Below are positions 25,983 to 35,675 of a stretch of 64,000 nt of DNA, piece after piece. This stretch comes from Saprospiraceae bacterium (lineage in GTDB: Bacteria; Bacteroidota; Bacteroidia; Chitinophagales; Saprospiraceae). The notes beneath the pieces were generated by a model that worked only from the letters and a program-made list of their open reading frames with translations, was not told the DNA's origin and did not search any database. How positions within the stretch are numbered: the first letter of the stretch is position 1; each line of letters begins with the position of its first letter. Location: positions 186,001-250,000 of the forward strand of contig JADJVK010000053.1 in assembly GCA_016710625.1 (NCBI GenBank), given 5' to 3'. The position numbers and the translations under genes were made by a program.

Positions 25983-27068
25983 GTGCTTAAAATTCTTGAC
26001 AAATATATCATTAAGAAGTATTTAAGTACTTTCTTTTTCACCGCTTTGATGTTCAGTATGATTGCGACCATCATTGATTTTAGTGAGAAAGTTGAGAATT
26101 TTATAGAAGAACCTTGTACTAAAAAACAGATATTTTTCGAATATTACCTTAATTTCATCCCCTACATTAATGGGCTTTTGTGGCCACTATTTTCATTAAT
26201 AGCAGTAGTTTTTTTCACATCCAGATTAGCTTATAATACCGAAATTATCCCTATTTTAGAAGCAGGAGTGAGCTTCAAAAGGTTGTTAAGACCCTTTATG
26301 CTGGGTGCAGCAGTGCTAGTTTTTTTGTTGTTAATTGGCAACCATCTTGTGATTCCGTATGGAAACAAATATCGACTACATTTTCTTCATACATATGTTT
26401 GGAAAAACGATGACAAGGGTAAAACGGAAAATATCCATATGTTCATTGGTGAAGGCTCGAAGGTTTTTATCAAATATTATCGCAAAAGAGATACTATTGC
26501 CAATGAATTAAGATTGGAAACTTTTAAAAATGGGCAATTAGTTAGTATTGTAGAAGCAGCTACTGCAAAATGGATGGGTTATCCTAATAAATGGCAATTA
26601 CAAGATTTTAGAAAGAGAACATTTAATGGATTAAAAGAGTCCTTGGTAGTCTCATCAAAGTCAATGGATACAATTTTAAATATCGTACCAGAAGATTTTG
26701 TAAGATTTAACAACCAAAAAGAAATGATGCCAACCTACGAGTTGAGCACTTTTATTGCACAGGAAAAAGAAAGAGGACTTACCCCTACCAAAAATTTCGA
26801 ATTGGAGATACATAGAAGAACTGCTGATCCTGCATCCATTTTTATACTAACGATTATTGGAGTAGCAGTCGCCGCCAGAAAAGTAAGAGGGGGAATGGGG
26901 CTTCATTTAGCAATTGGCATCGGATTAGGTGCTGCTTTTATCGTAATTTCTAGATTTTCAAACACATTTGTTACCAATCTAAACTTTCCTGCATTGATTG
27001 GGGTTTGGATTCCAAACATTCTTTTTTCCTTTTTAGGATTGTTTTTGGTTAAAAGAGCACAACAATAA
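25983..27068 (+). CDS. LptF/LptG-family permease
   Basis: Inner-membrane subunit of the LPS export ABC complex, YjgP/YjgQ family, 361 residues from a GTG start. Three transmembrane segments at the N-terminus (FFFTALMFSMIATIIDF, ending around residue 110), a periplasmic beta-jellyroll of about 160 residues, and three C-terminal segments (ILTIIGVAVAARKVRGGMG, GIGLGAAFIVI, PNILFSFLGLFLV). The block RRTADPASIFILTIIGVAVAARKVRGG is the family signature in two parts. The LPS-exit half and the ATPase LptB are not encoded nearby. LptF and LptG cannot be separated by eye. Confidence 0.88.
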   Translation: MLKILDKYIIKKYLSTFFFTALMFSMIATIIDFSEKVENFIEEPCTKKQIFFEYYLNFIPYINGLLWPLFSLIAVVFFTSRLAYNTEIIPILEAGVSFKRLLRPFMLGAAVLVFLLLIGNHLVIPYGNKYRLHFLHTYVWKNDDKGKTENIHMFIGEGSKVFIKYYRKRDTIANELRLETFKNGQLVSIVEAATAKWMGYPNKWQLQDFRKRTFNGLKESLVVSSKSMDTILNIVPEDFVRFNNQKEMMPTYELSTFIAQEKERGLTPTKNFELEIHRRTADPASIFILTIIGVAVAARKVRGGMGLHLAIGIGLGAAFIVISRFSNTFVTNLNFPALIGVWIPNILFSFLGLFLVKRAQQ

Positions 27069-27084
27069 ATTATATAAAGCTGCT

Positions 27085-27109
27085 CTTGTTTTTCGAATCA
27101 AGATTTTTA
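27085..27109 (+). terminator. Weak terminator after lptG-like gene
   Basis: TCTTG at 27085-27089 pairs with CAAGA at 27100-27104, followed by five T. The stem is short, and some read-through is expected. Confidence 0.35.
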
Positions 27110-27176
27110 TTAAAATTTCTTTTTCTTTTTTATTAATTCTACTCATTTTTTTAAAAAATTAGAATGGAAGTATTTG

Positions 27177-27184
27177 TATATTTG
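27177..27184 (+). promoter_or_regulatory. Candidate -7 element for mreB
   Basis: TATATTTG, exact consensus, 34 bp before the mreB ATG; no TTG at standard spacing. Confidence 0.45.
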
Positions 27185-27217
27185 CACTTTGTCATTCAAT
27201 TCGGACAAAATATATAA

Positions 27218-28249
27218 ATGAAACTATTCAATTTATTTTCCCAAGAGCTTGCTATAGACTTGGGAACTGCTAATACCCTTATCATCATGAACGACAAAAT
27301 TGTCGTTGATGAACCTTCCATCGTTGCTATTAATCGTAGAACTGGTGAAACTATTGCTGTAGGTAATCGTGCTATGCAAATGCATGAGAAAACCCATGAC
27401 AATATAAAAACGATTCGACCGCTGAAAGATGGTGTGATTGCTGATTTTACAGCTGCGGAAAGCATGATTGAGGGATTGATAAATATGATAGGTGCTAGAA
27501 AACGATTTTTCTCCCACCTAAAAATGGTTATTTGTATCCCTTCTGGAATTACTGAAGTAGAAAAAAGAGCAGTTTTTGAATCAGCAGATAAAGTGGACTC
27601 TAAAGAAACTTATTTGATTCATGAGCCAATGGCAGCTGCATTAGGAATAGGATTAGATGTAGAAGAGCCTATCGGAAATATGGTAATTGATATTGGAGGT
27701 GGAACTACCGAAATTGCGGTGATTGCCCTTTCTGGTATCGTTTGTGATCAATCTATTCGTACCGCAGGAGATGAGTTTACGATGGACATCGTGAATTATA
27801 TGAAACGCCAACACAATATCCTTATTGGGGAAAGAACTGCTGAGCAAATCAAAATCCATGTGGGTTCAGCATTACCAGAATTAGAAAACCCACCAGCTGA
27901 TTTTTCAGTGAATGGTAGAGATTTAATGACTGGTATTCCGAAACAAATTACTATTTCTTATGGAGAGGTTGCTCATGCTTTGGACAAATCTATCGTAAAA
28001 ATTGAAGAGGCAATTCTAAAAGCATTGGAAACGACACCACCAGAATTAGCTTCTGATATTTACAGAACAGGTCTTTATCTTACTGGCGGTGGAGCATTAC
28101 TTAGAGGGTTGGATAAAAGAATAAGTCAAAAGACCAAATTGAATGTACATGTTGCTGAAGACCCATTAAGAGCGGTTGTTAGAGGTACAGGTTTGGCTTT
28201 GAAGAATACCGATAAATATTCTTTCCTGATTGACAGAAAGAGTGTCTAG
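27218..28249 (+). CDS. mreB: Rod-shape-determining protein MreB
   Basis: Actin-like filament protein guiding lateral wall synthesis, 343 residues. Phosphate-binding loop 1 is AIDLGTANTLI, phosphate loop 2 is VIDIGGGTTEIAV, and the adenosine-binding region is LTGGGALLRGLDK; IRPLKDGVIADF is the conserved MreB segment. It is the first gene of mreB-mreC-mreD-mrdA. MreB filaments organise MreC, MreD, PBP2 and RodA at the inner membrane. Confidence 0.97.
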   Translation: MKLFNLFSQELAIDLGTANTLIIMNDKIVVDEPSIVAINRRTGETIAVGNRAMQMHEKTHDNIKTIRPLKDGVIADFTAAESMIEGLINMIGARKRFFSHLKMVICIPSGITEVEKRAVFESADKVDSKETYLIHEPMAAALGIGLDVEEPIGNMVIDIGGGTTEIAVIALSGIVCDQSIRTAGDEFTMDIVNYMKRQHNILIGERTAEQIKIHVGSALPELENPPADFSVNGRDLMTGIPKQITISYGEVAHALDKSIVKIEEAILKALETTPPELASDIYRTGLYLTGGGALLRGLDKRISQKTKLNVHVAEDPLRAVVRGTGLALKNTDKYSFLIDRKSV

Positions 28250-28258
28250 TACTGATAT

Positions 28259-29090
28259 ATGCAAAATCTCATCTACCTATTTATACGGTATGGAGGCTTT
28301 ATTTTATTCCTCTTTTTAGAAGGTGTAAGTTTTTATTTTGTAGTACAATACAATCAAAAACAAAAGGAAATCTATGTGAGTTCTGCAAACTCCTGGGTTG
28401 GGATTGTATATGATAAATACGATAGGGTTGCTCGATTTTGGAATTTATCCAGTGTTAATGATAGTCTTGCAAAAGAAAATGCATCATTAAGAGCTCAGAT
28501 TAGGAACGCTCAGTTCGAAGCTACGATCAGGAGAGATACCAATAGTATTAAAAAAGATAGCTTTATTCAGCAATACACTTTTCAAGAAGCGGTAATCATC
28601 AATAATTCGATAAATCAAGCTAACAACTATTTGACCATCAATAGAGGGAGCAATAGCGGATTGAAATATGGAATGGGAGTGATTAGTTCGAATGGAATTG
28701 TCGGAATAATTAGAAGTATTTCGCCCAATTTTTCGCTAGTCATGTCTATTTTGCACAATCAAACTAAAATTAGTGCTGCAGTGTCTTCCAACAATTATTT
28801 TGGGTCTTTGGTGTGGAAAGGAGCGGATCCAAGATATATGAACTTGGATGCAATTCCAAAACATGCAACAGTACATATAGGAGACACCGTACAGACTAGT
28901 GGATATTCCAATATTTTTCCGAAAGGGCTTCCAATTGGTTTGGTAGAGAAGGTAAAATGAAAAAACAGGTTCTGGTTTTTTAAATATTAATGTTAGATTA
29001 TTCAATGATTTGAGTAATCTAAAATATGTATATGTAGTTGAAAATATTTTTGATGAAGAACAAAAAAAGTTAGATCAAAGCTTAAAATGA
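28259..29090 (+). CDS. mreC: Rod-shape-determining protein MreC, split by a frameshift
   Basis: Scaffold protein with an N-terminal membrane helix (YGGFILFLFLEGVSFYFVVQY), a coiled coil (about residues 55-90) and a periplasmic double beta-barrel domain. The first reading frame stops at 28960 after GLPIGLVEKVK. In the +1 frame the protein continues without interruption, KTGSGFLNINVRLFNDLSNL, then LKYVYVVENIFDEEQ, the usual MreC C-terminus, and stops at 29090, overlapping the mreD start as ATGA. Removing one A from the four-A run at 28954-28957 restores a 276-residue protein of normal length. MreC function is normally needed with MreB, so a sequencing error is more likely than a true mutation, but the window alone cannot decide. 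Confidence 0.88.
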
Positions 29091-29611
29091 CGAACAACTT
29101 AATTGTTTCAAATGTAATTAGATGGGTAATAATTTTCATCCTACAAGTACTAATTTTAAAAAGTATTGTGATAGGGTGGAATGGTTTTAATTATATCAGT
29201 ATATTGATGTACCCAATGGTCATAATCTTATTACCAGTTGATTTACATGTGACCATCTCGATCATCATTAGTTTCATTTTAGGCATTTTGATTGATATTT
29301 TTTATGGCTCACTTGGCGTTCATGCTAGTGCCTGTGTGTTCACTGCTTTCATCAGGCCTTTTATCCTAAATTATTACGAACCCAAAGGCGGATATGCTTT
29401 AAATTTGGCACCAAGTAAACGAAAATATGGCTTTAATTGGTTTTTTAGATATGCATCTGTGCTAATGCTTTTACATTTATTTTTTTATTTTTCAGTAGAA
29501 GTATTTACTTATGTTTATATTGGAGAAATTCTATTGAAAACATTCCTTAGCTTTTTGTTTTCAATGCTTTTTGTTATAATGTATCAATTTTTATTCGATC
29601 CAGAATATTAA
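29087..29611 (+). CDS. mreD: Rod-shape-determining protein MreD
   Basis: Integral membrane partner of MreC, 174 residues with about five to six hydrophobic segments (from VIRWVIIFILQVLIL to FLFSMLFVIMYQFLF). In the middle, DLHVTISIIISFILGILIDI and the FYGSLGVHASACVF segment resemble the conserved MreD region. Recognised mainly from position between mreC and mrdA, length and topology, since MreD diverges strongly. The start overlaps the restored mreC stop by four bases. Confidence 0.85.
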   Translation: MTNNLIVSNVIRWVIIFILQVLILKSIVIGWNGFNYISILMYPMVIILLPVDLHVTISIIISFILGILIDIFYGSLGVHASACVFTAFIRPFILNYYEPKGGYALNLAPSKRKYGFNWFFRYASVLMLLHLFFYFSVEVFTYVYIGEILLKTFLSFLFSMLFVIMYQFLFDPEY

Positions 29612-29615
29612 AAAA

Positions 29616-31477
29616 GTGAGTACAAAAGATATATATCAAGATAGGTCAATTGTAATTAGAATAACGATTTTAATTGCAGCATCATTATTGATTTTGAAAG
29701 CCGCACAAATCCAGCTTTTTGACCACTCCTATCAAAATAGAGCCGAATCGACAACTATTGAAAAAAATATAATCTATCCATCCAGAGGATTAATCTACGA
29801 CAGAAATAGTAAGCTTTTAGTAAATAATAAAGCCATGTACGATTTGATGGTGACTTATCGTCAAATCAATCCTACGATGGACACTCAAAAATTTTGTAAA
29901 TTATTAGGTATTGATACCGCTACTTTTCGCCAAAATCTGGATAAGGATTGGAAAAGTGGTAGGTTTTCCAAATCCATCCCTTTTGAGTTTTTATCAAATA
30001 TATCAGCAGAGACATATGCAAGGTTTCAAGAAAGTCTCTATGAGTTTCCCGGATTTTTTATTCAATTAAAAAATGTGAGAGGTTATCCATTGAATAGTGC
30101 TGCTCAGATTTTTGGTTATATTGGTGAGGTGGATCAGCAAAAAATAGATGCCAGTAAAGGGCAATATGTTAGGGGAGATTATATTGGAATAACAGGGATT
30201 GAAAAATCTTATGAATCCATGCTTTCTGGGAAAAAAGGGATTGAATACATTCTAAAAGATAACTTGGGTAGGTTGGTAGGTCCTTACAAAAAGGGAGCTT
30301 TGGATTCACAAGCAATTTCCGGAAAAGATTTAATCGTTTCATTAGATATAAATTTGCAGCAATTTGGTGAAGAGCTTTTGAAAAACAAATCCGGAAGTAT
30401 CGTGGCAATCGAACCAAACACTGGGGAGTTACTTACGATGATAACTGCACCTACTTTTGACCCCAATTTATTATCTGTGGATAATCCGAATAGAAACAAA
30501 GAAATTCAGAAGCTATTGACGAATGAATATAAACCCATGTTTGATAGAAGTGTGATGGCGAAATACCCTCCAGGCTCCATTTTTAAAACAGTAGTTGGTT
30601 TAGTTGGTTTGCAGGAAGGCGTTTGGAGTGCATCTAATTCTGTGTATTGTGGCGGAGGATACTGGAACGGAAATAAATTGCAAAAATGTCATAGACATGC
30701 TTCCTGTGGAAATATCAGCAATGCAATTCAAAATTCTTGCAACACCTATTTTTTACTGAATTCAGAAGAATTATAGACAAATTTGGATATACGAACCCAC
30801 AAAAAGGATTGGATGTTTTTTCAGATTACTTATATAGATTCGGTTTGGGAAGACCATTAGGCGTAGATTTTCCTAATGAAAACAAAGGAAACGTACCGAC
30901 TTCTACCTATTTCGACAAAGTTTACCCCAAAGCTAAAGGAGGGTGGAGAAGCCCAGGGATTATTTCAATTGGTATTGGACAAGGGGAAATCCAATTATCT
31001 ACCATTCAAATGGCTAATTTGGCAGCAACAATAGCAAATAGAGGCTATTTTTTCACCCCACATTTGGTGAAAGCTATTAAAGATGGTGGAAAAATTGATG
31101 ATAAATATACGACAAAAAGAATTGTAGGCATTGACCAACAGAATTTTGAAGTGATTATTGATGGAATGGAAGGCGTTGTTTTGGCTGGAACTGCAAAAAA
31201 TGCATACATACCAGATATTCCTATCTGTGGAAAAACAGGAACCGTTCAAAATCCTCATAATAACAAAAAAGATCACTCTGTATTTTTTGGCTTTGCTCCC
31301 AAAGTGAACCCAAAAATTGCAATTGCAGTTTATGTAGAGTTCGGCGGATGGGGTAGAGATTTTGCCGCACCGATTGCCAGTCTAATGATTGAAAAATATC
31401 TGAGAGGATATATTTCAGATGGAAGAAAGCATTGGGAAACTAAAATGAAAGAATCTAAATTGGTTAATTTTGAGTAA
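29616..31477 (+). CDS. mrdA: Penicillin-binding protein 2 (elongasome transpeptidase), split by a frameshift
   Basis: Class B PBP cross-linking peptidoglycan during elongation, about 620 residues once repaired, from a GTG start 4 bp after mreD. It has one N-terminal membrane helix (IVIRITILIAASLLILKAA) and a dimerisation domain. The active-site SxxK is Ser321 in YPPGSIFKT, SxN is in QNSCNTYF, and KTG is in CGKTGTVQN. The first frame ends at 30776 just after CNTYF; the other frame continues FFTEFRRIIDKFGYTNPQKG to the C-terminus. Adding one T to the six-T run at 30749-30754 joins them exactly at SxN. All catalytic motifs survive, so a sequencing error is the simplest explanation. RodA, the usual next gene and glycosyltransferase partner, is absent here. 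Confidence 0.9.
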
Positions 31478-31482
31478 GGATT

Positions 31483-31803
31483 TTATTTTTCTACTAAATT
31501 CAAGCCAACTAAGCCGACAACTATAAATCCAATAAACAGCAATTTCCAAAAAGATATATTTTCATCGAAAAAGAAATATCCAATTAAAAAAACAATCACA
31601 GCACTCGAACCTGCCCAAACAGCATTTGTCCATCCCATCGGAAGGTGCTTCAGTGCATTTGTAAGCAAAAAAAAGGAAAGAATATAAAACAATGCGGCTA
31701 ATCCAAACATCATTTTATTGGTCTGCCCATCGGACAACTTCATAAATGTAATTGCTATAGATTCAGCCACAATGGTTAGTATCAAAAATAGCATCCCTTG
31801 CAT
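31483..31803 (-). CDS. Small multidrug resistance (SMR) family transporter
   Basis: Four-helix inner-membrane exporter of the EmrE/SugE/Gdx family, 106 residues from the ATG at 31801-31803. With this start the conserved membrane-embedded glutamate falls at residue 14 (LILTIVAESIAI), as in EmrE, which supports it over the upstream TTG. The motif WAGSSAVIVFLIGYFFFDE in the third helix and GWTNAVW correspond to the family's conserved Tyr/Trp region. It is 18 bp downstream of prfA and convergent with mrdA at a 5-bp distance. Guanidinium export and drug export are both possible. Confidence 0.85.
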   Translation of the reverse strand: MQGMLFLILTIVAESIAITFMKLSDGQTNKMMFGLAALFYILSFFLLTNALKHLPMGWTNAVWAGSSAVIVFLIGYFFFDENISFWKLLFIGFIVVGLVGLNLVEK

Positions 31804-31821
31804 AGGTATCAATTGAAAGGA

Positions 31822-32901
31822 TTATCCGATTTCTTCGGCTTCTCTTGCCTTCATTTTTTCTGCATTTTCTGCTACTTGTAGCGACTCGATAATGCCATTT
31901 ATATCGCCTTCCATTATTTGATCCAAGTTGTACAAAGTCAGATTGATTCGGTGATCCGTCACCCTATTTTGTGGATAATTGTAAGTCCTGATTTTGTCAG
32001 ATCTATCACCAGTCCCCACCAATGAGCGTCTTTGAGCAGCTTGTTCGTTTTGATTTTGCAGCTTTTGAGCATCTTTTAAGTTTTGATACAGTCGTTGCAT
32101 CGCAATTTCTTTATTCTGATGTTGCGATCTACCTTCTTGACACTCTGTGACAAAGCCTGTAGGAAGGTGGGTGATACGAACAGCAGATTCCGTTCTATTA
32201 ACGTGCTGTCCTCCAGCTCCACTTGCTCTAAAAACATCGATTCTCAAATCTTCCTTCCTGATATTAATATCTTCTTCTTCAAATTTTGGCATCACAGCAA
32301 CCGTTGCCGCAGAAGTATGAACCCTTCCTTGCGACTCCGTTTTAGGAATCCTTTGTACACGGTGTGCACCCGACTCAAACTTTAATTTGCCATATACGTT
32401 CTCTCCAACCACTTCTATAATTATCTTGCTATACCCACCAGATGAGCCTTCGTTTACGAACAACAAATCTGTTTTCCACCGTTGATCTTCAAAATATCGA
32501 GTGTACATTCTGAACAAATCTCCTGCAAAAATACTGGCTTCATCTCCTCCTGTACCAGAACGTATTTCGAAAATAACGTCTTTTGAATCATCAGGGTCTT
32601 TGGGTATCAACATTATCTTGATTTCTTCCTCTAAATTTTCAAGTTCTGGAACAAGCTCAGACAGCTCTTCTTTAGCCATTTTTCTCATATCATCATCTTC
32701 ATCAGATAGCATTTCTTTTGCATTAGCAATGTTTGCTGTAAGATTTTGATGCTTTTTATATGCTTCTACAAGTGGTTCTAAATCACGATATTCTTTATTC
32801 AATTTTGTGAATTTCGTCATATCGGACACAATTTCGGGGTTTGAAAGTTGCTCTTCCAAATGAACAAAACGTTCGTATATTGATGATAATTGAGCGACCA
32901 T
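31822..32901 (-). CDS. prfA: Peptide chain release factor 1
   Basis: Class I release factor recognising UAA and UAG, 359 residues. The catalytic GGQ is in DVFRASGAGGQHVNRTESAV, where the glutamine is the methylated residue of the peptidyl-tRNA hydrolysis centre. The N-terminal helical domain, the DPDDSKDVIFEIRSGTGGDE block, and C-terminal TYNYPQNRVTDHRINLTLYN are all of the RF1 pattern. The length and the lack of an internal TGA-type programmed frameshift argue for RF1 rather than RF2. Confidence 0.95.
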   Translation of the reverse strand: MVAQLSSIYERFVHLEEQLSNPEIVSDMTKFTKLNKEYRDLEPLVEAYKKHQNLTANIANAKEMLSDEDDDMRKMAKEELSELVPELENLEEEIKIMLIPKDPDDSKDVIFEIRSGTGGDEASIFAGDLFRMYTRYFEDQRWKTDLLFVNEGSSGGYSKIIIEVVGENVYGKLKFESGAHRVQRIPKTESQGRVHTSAATVAVMPKFEEEDINIRKEDLRIDVFRASGAGGQHVNRTESAVRITHLPTGFVTECQEGRSQHQNKEIAMQRLYQNLKDAQKLQNQNEQAAQRRSLVGTGDRSDKIRTYNYPQNRVTDHRINLTLYNLDQIMEGDINGIIESLQVAENAEKMKAREAEEIG

Positions 32902-32988
32902 AGGTGCTAAATGCTTATAATATTATTATAAAATAATGATAATCAAATGATAAGAAAATTTTTATAATTGAATTTTCCAATCGGAGTG

Positions 32989-32996
32989 CAAAGATA
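32989..32996 (-). promoter_or_regulatory. Candidate -7 element for prfA
   Basis: Minus-strand TATCTTTG in the 107-bp gap between the DUF4350 gene and prfA, 88 bp upstream of the prfA ATG. No TTG at standard spacing. Confidence 0.35.
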
Positions 32997-33008
32997 CAAG
33001 GAATACTT

Positions 33009-34253
33009 TTATTTCGCTAATGTTTTGAAATGTTCAATTTCTGAATAAAGGTTTTGTAAATCCATCTCCGTAATTTCATTTGCATGATTTATAATTTCAA
33101 TTTGTCGGAATAGATTTTTTAAAACCTGAATATCAATTCCACTTTGTAAAGCTAGTTTAGAAATGCTATTTTCATTAGAAATGTCTTTTGGTAAAAAATT
33201 AAAACGTTCTTTCAAAAAATTATAGAAATATTTCAACCGAATGGTCGCTATTTGCTTATGATTGTTATTGTTGAAATACAAAACTCCCATGTTTTTTACA
33301 AAAGCAAGGGCAGAATTGGTTGGTTGAGGTAGCACCTCGATGGGTTTTTGCCTTCTTTTGGTATAGAAAATAATATAGAGGATTAATGAAAACATGGCGA
33401 GATACCAAGCCCAAGATAAGGATGGCTGTGCCAAGATATATTGGATTGGGCTTTTTTCTAATGAATTATTAAATGAAATTGAGGAACCATTATAAGTTCT
33501 ATCATCAAAATATATTTTTCCCTTTTTTAAAACTGAAAAAGAATTTGAAGCATAATCAAATGCTGATTTATTTTTCAAATAATAATTGGTATAAACAATA
33601 GGTGTTGTATGAATAAAAAAGGCGCCTTTCCCATATCCAAAAGCATAGAAATTACAAAAAGAATCATTCAAAACGCCCAGTTTTTCTAGCTTCAAATTTT
33701 TAATATTCCATAAATCTCCATCAGGAAGATATGGATAATCGAAAACCTCTTTATTAAACTGATTTCTTTTAAATATATCAATAGACTGACTATCAGCAAA
33801 TTGGGTCAATAATTTGATTTTAACAATGGTATCCTGTTGTTTATAATAGTTTGTCCATAGTTCTTGATTGCTTTCTGGGTAAAGAGAAAGCATGAATGAG
33901 TCATTTATATTGAAAGAAGAAATGAAAACCCGATTACCATTTGCTGCAAATCGTTTTAAAGTATTTATTTCTTTTTTGTCAAAAAACAAATTATGTCCGA
34001 TATAAACGTAGTTGGCGTTGGTTTCGTTTGTATCTAAGGTTCTGGACAAGAATTTTCCTACCTTAACGAATTCCTGATCTGGGAAGTAATTATCCAAAAG
34101 CTCTCTAGTCACATAAGTTCCATAAGGATCTTTCGAGTCTGATGACAAATTAACAATCCAGTTGTCTTTGATATAATATTTTGCTAAAAGATATAAACCT
34201 CCTATCAAAAGAAATAAGCCAATGGCGATATAAACTGCTCTTTTATTTCCCAT
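33009..34253 (-). CDS. DUF4350 membrane protein
   Basis: Unknown function, 414 residues from the ATG at 34251-34253, overlapping the DUF4129 gene by 11 bases. One N-terminal helix (AVYIAIGLFLLIGGLYLLA), an extracytoplasmic domain with the DUF4350 features (SSDSKDPYGTYVTRELLDNY, NRVFISSFN), a second helix at about residue 285 (LAMFSLILYIIFYTK) followed by RRQKPIE, and a cytoplasmic helical tail. In Bacteroidota and actinobacteria these genes occur with DUF4129, MoxR ATPase and DUF58 genes, a membrane system of unproven role; here only the DUF4129 partner is present. Confidence 0.8.
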   Translation of the reverse strand: MGNKRAVYIAIGLFLLIGGLYLLAKYYIKDNWIVNLSSDSKDPYGTYVTRELLDNYFPDQEFVKVGKFLSRTLDTNETNANYVYIGHNLFFDKKEINTLKRFAANGNRVFISSFNINDSFMLSLYPESNQELWTNYYKQQDTIVKIKLLTQFADSQSIDIFKRNQFNKEVFDYPYLPDGDLWNIKNLKLEKLGVLNDSFCNFYAFGYGKGAFFIHTTPIVYTNYYLKNKSAFDYASNSFSVLKKGKIYFDDRTYNGSSISFNNSLEKSPIQYILAQPSLSWAWYLAMFSLILYIIFYTKRRQKPIEVLPQPTNSALAFVKNMGVLYFNNNNHKQIATIRLKYFYNFLKERFNFLPKDISNENSISKLALQSGIDIQVLKNLFRQIEIINHANEITEMDLQNLYSEIEHFKTLAK

Positions 34254-35034
34254 TGTACCCAATTTTTTTGAAAAAATCTAAAAAATCACTTTGCAGCGAT
34301 TCGAAGCCCGACTGGTTGAGTAGCCTGTTTCCGAACCAGTATCTTTCATATTTTGCTGTTATTTCTTTGAAAGAAGGATGAAAATCTGATTGCTGACATT
34401 CTTGGAGATAAGACCGATTGGTTTTATATCGTTGCCAAACAATAAAATTCTTTTTATCCAGCAATTGTATAACTTTTAAAAAATATAATCTTATTGCCAA
34501 ATTATATTGATTTTCATCAATTGCTTTTTTTATTAAAGCATCTAAATCAGCGATTGGTAAATTTATTTCAGCATCCTCAACTGCTAGGTTCAGTTTTTCG
34601 ATAACATTGTTGGGATTATTTCGAAGTTTAATGATCCATCTAATAATTATATACAAGAGCAAACCAAGTAATAAAAAGATAAAGAGCATTTTAAATTGCA
34701 TAGGAAGATTAGGGAATTTAAAGTCAGAATTATACTTTTTTTCTTCTTTTTTTCTTTCTTTCGGCTTTTCGAAATCAGCGTAATTCAAATCTTTCGTAAG
34801 AGATTCCCATTTTTTTATATCTAAAGACTTTTGCTCATAAGGTGGGAGTGGCGGAGATTGTATTACTTCAGCATCTTCCATAAAGGAATCTTGCTCTATA
34901 TCATAATCTTCATCACTATTTTCATTATAAATGGTAGAATCAACAGGATATTCCTCAAGGGAGTCGTGTTGTTCAGATTGTGCAAAAATGGAGTTTTGCA
35001 GCAAAAAAAGTAATATGATAATAAAGTGTTTCAC
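34243..35034 (-). CDS. DUF4129 membrane protein
   Basis: Unknown function, 263 residues. Signal peptide (MKHFIIILLFLLQNSIFAQ), an acidic low-complexity stretch (residues 20-60, rich in Asp/Glu/Pro), one transmembrane helix near residue 115 (MLFIFLLLGLLLYIIIRWII), then a cytoplasmic DUF4129 domain ending in RLYFLKVIQLLDKKNFIVW, KTNRSYLQE and YERYWFGN, which match the family consensus. The start overlaps pth by four bases and the end overlaps the DUF4350 gene, so the three are coupled. Confidence 0.8.
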   Translation of the reverse strand: MKHFIIILLFLLQNSIFAQSEQHDSLEEYPVDSTIYNENSDEDYDIEQDSFMEDAEVIQSPPLPPYEQKSLDIKKWESLTKDLNYADFEKPKERKKEEKKYNSDFKFPNLPMQFKMLFIFLLLGLLLYIIIRWIIKLRNNPNNVIEKLNLAVEDAEINLPIADLDALIKKAIDENQYNLAIRLYFLKVIQLLDKKNFIVWQRYKTNRSYLQECQQSDFHPSFKEITAKYERYWFGNRLLNQSGFESLQSDFLDFFKKIGYNGK

Positions 35035-35594
35035 CCAGCATTAAATTGATTCATAGCAGTGGATAATCCTACCGTACCAAAGGTAAGCACTGCATCGGAA
35101 GCTTTTTGCAAAATGAAAGGAATTATTTTCATTTCTTCAGCATTCCATTTTCCCAAAACGTAATCTGCCTGTCTGCCTTTGAAAAAATTGTTACCTACTC
35201 CCAATCGCATTCTAGCATAATCCTGGTTTCCTATAAGCTGGTCGATGCTTTTCAACCCATTATGTCCACCATCACTTCCTTTTGCACGAATTCTCAATTT
35301 TTCAAATGGAAGATTGATGTCATCTGTAATAACCAACATGTTTTCTTGGGATATTTTGCTTTGTTGCAACCAATATCTTACCGCTTTTCCACTTAGATTC
35401 ATATAAGTAGTAGGCTTAAGAAGGATGAAAGTTCTGCCTTTGTGGCGAAACTCAGCAATACTTCCCAAATGTTGCACATTAAAAGGTGCATTAAAAGAAG
35501 ATGCAAGGGCATCTAAAACCATAAAACCGATATTGTGTCTCGTCATTGCATACTCTGCACCTATATTTCCCAATCCAACAATTAAATATTTCAT
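35031..35594 (-). CDS. pth: Peptidyl-tRNA hydrolase
   Basis: Releases peptides from prematurely dropped peptidyl-tRNA, 187 residues, the usual length. The conserved elements are MKYLIVGLGNIGAEYAMTRHNIGF (with the catalytic His in RHNIGF), LLKPTTYMNLSGKAV, VITDDINLPFEKLRIRAKGS and GGHNGLKSI. Catalytic Asn, His and Asp of the family are all present. It heads the leftward run pth-DUF4129-DUF4350. Confidence 0.95.
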   Translation of the reverse strand: MKYLIVGLGNIGAEYAMTRHNIGFMVLDALASSFNAPFNVQHLGSIAEFRHKGRTFILLKPTTYMNLSGKAVRYWLQQSKISQENMLVITDDINLPFEKLRIRAKGSDGGHNGLKSIDQLIGNQDYARMRLGVGNNFFKGRQADYVLGKWNAEEMKIIPFILQKASDAVLTFGTVGLSTAMNQFNAG

Positions 35595-35675
35595 TCCGAC
35601 AAATTAAAATTTTGGGTTCAAATAAAAAAGAAGTTTATAAAAAGAAAATTTATTTTAAAAGTATTTGGTAAAAAA

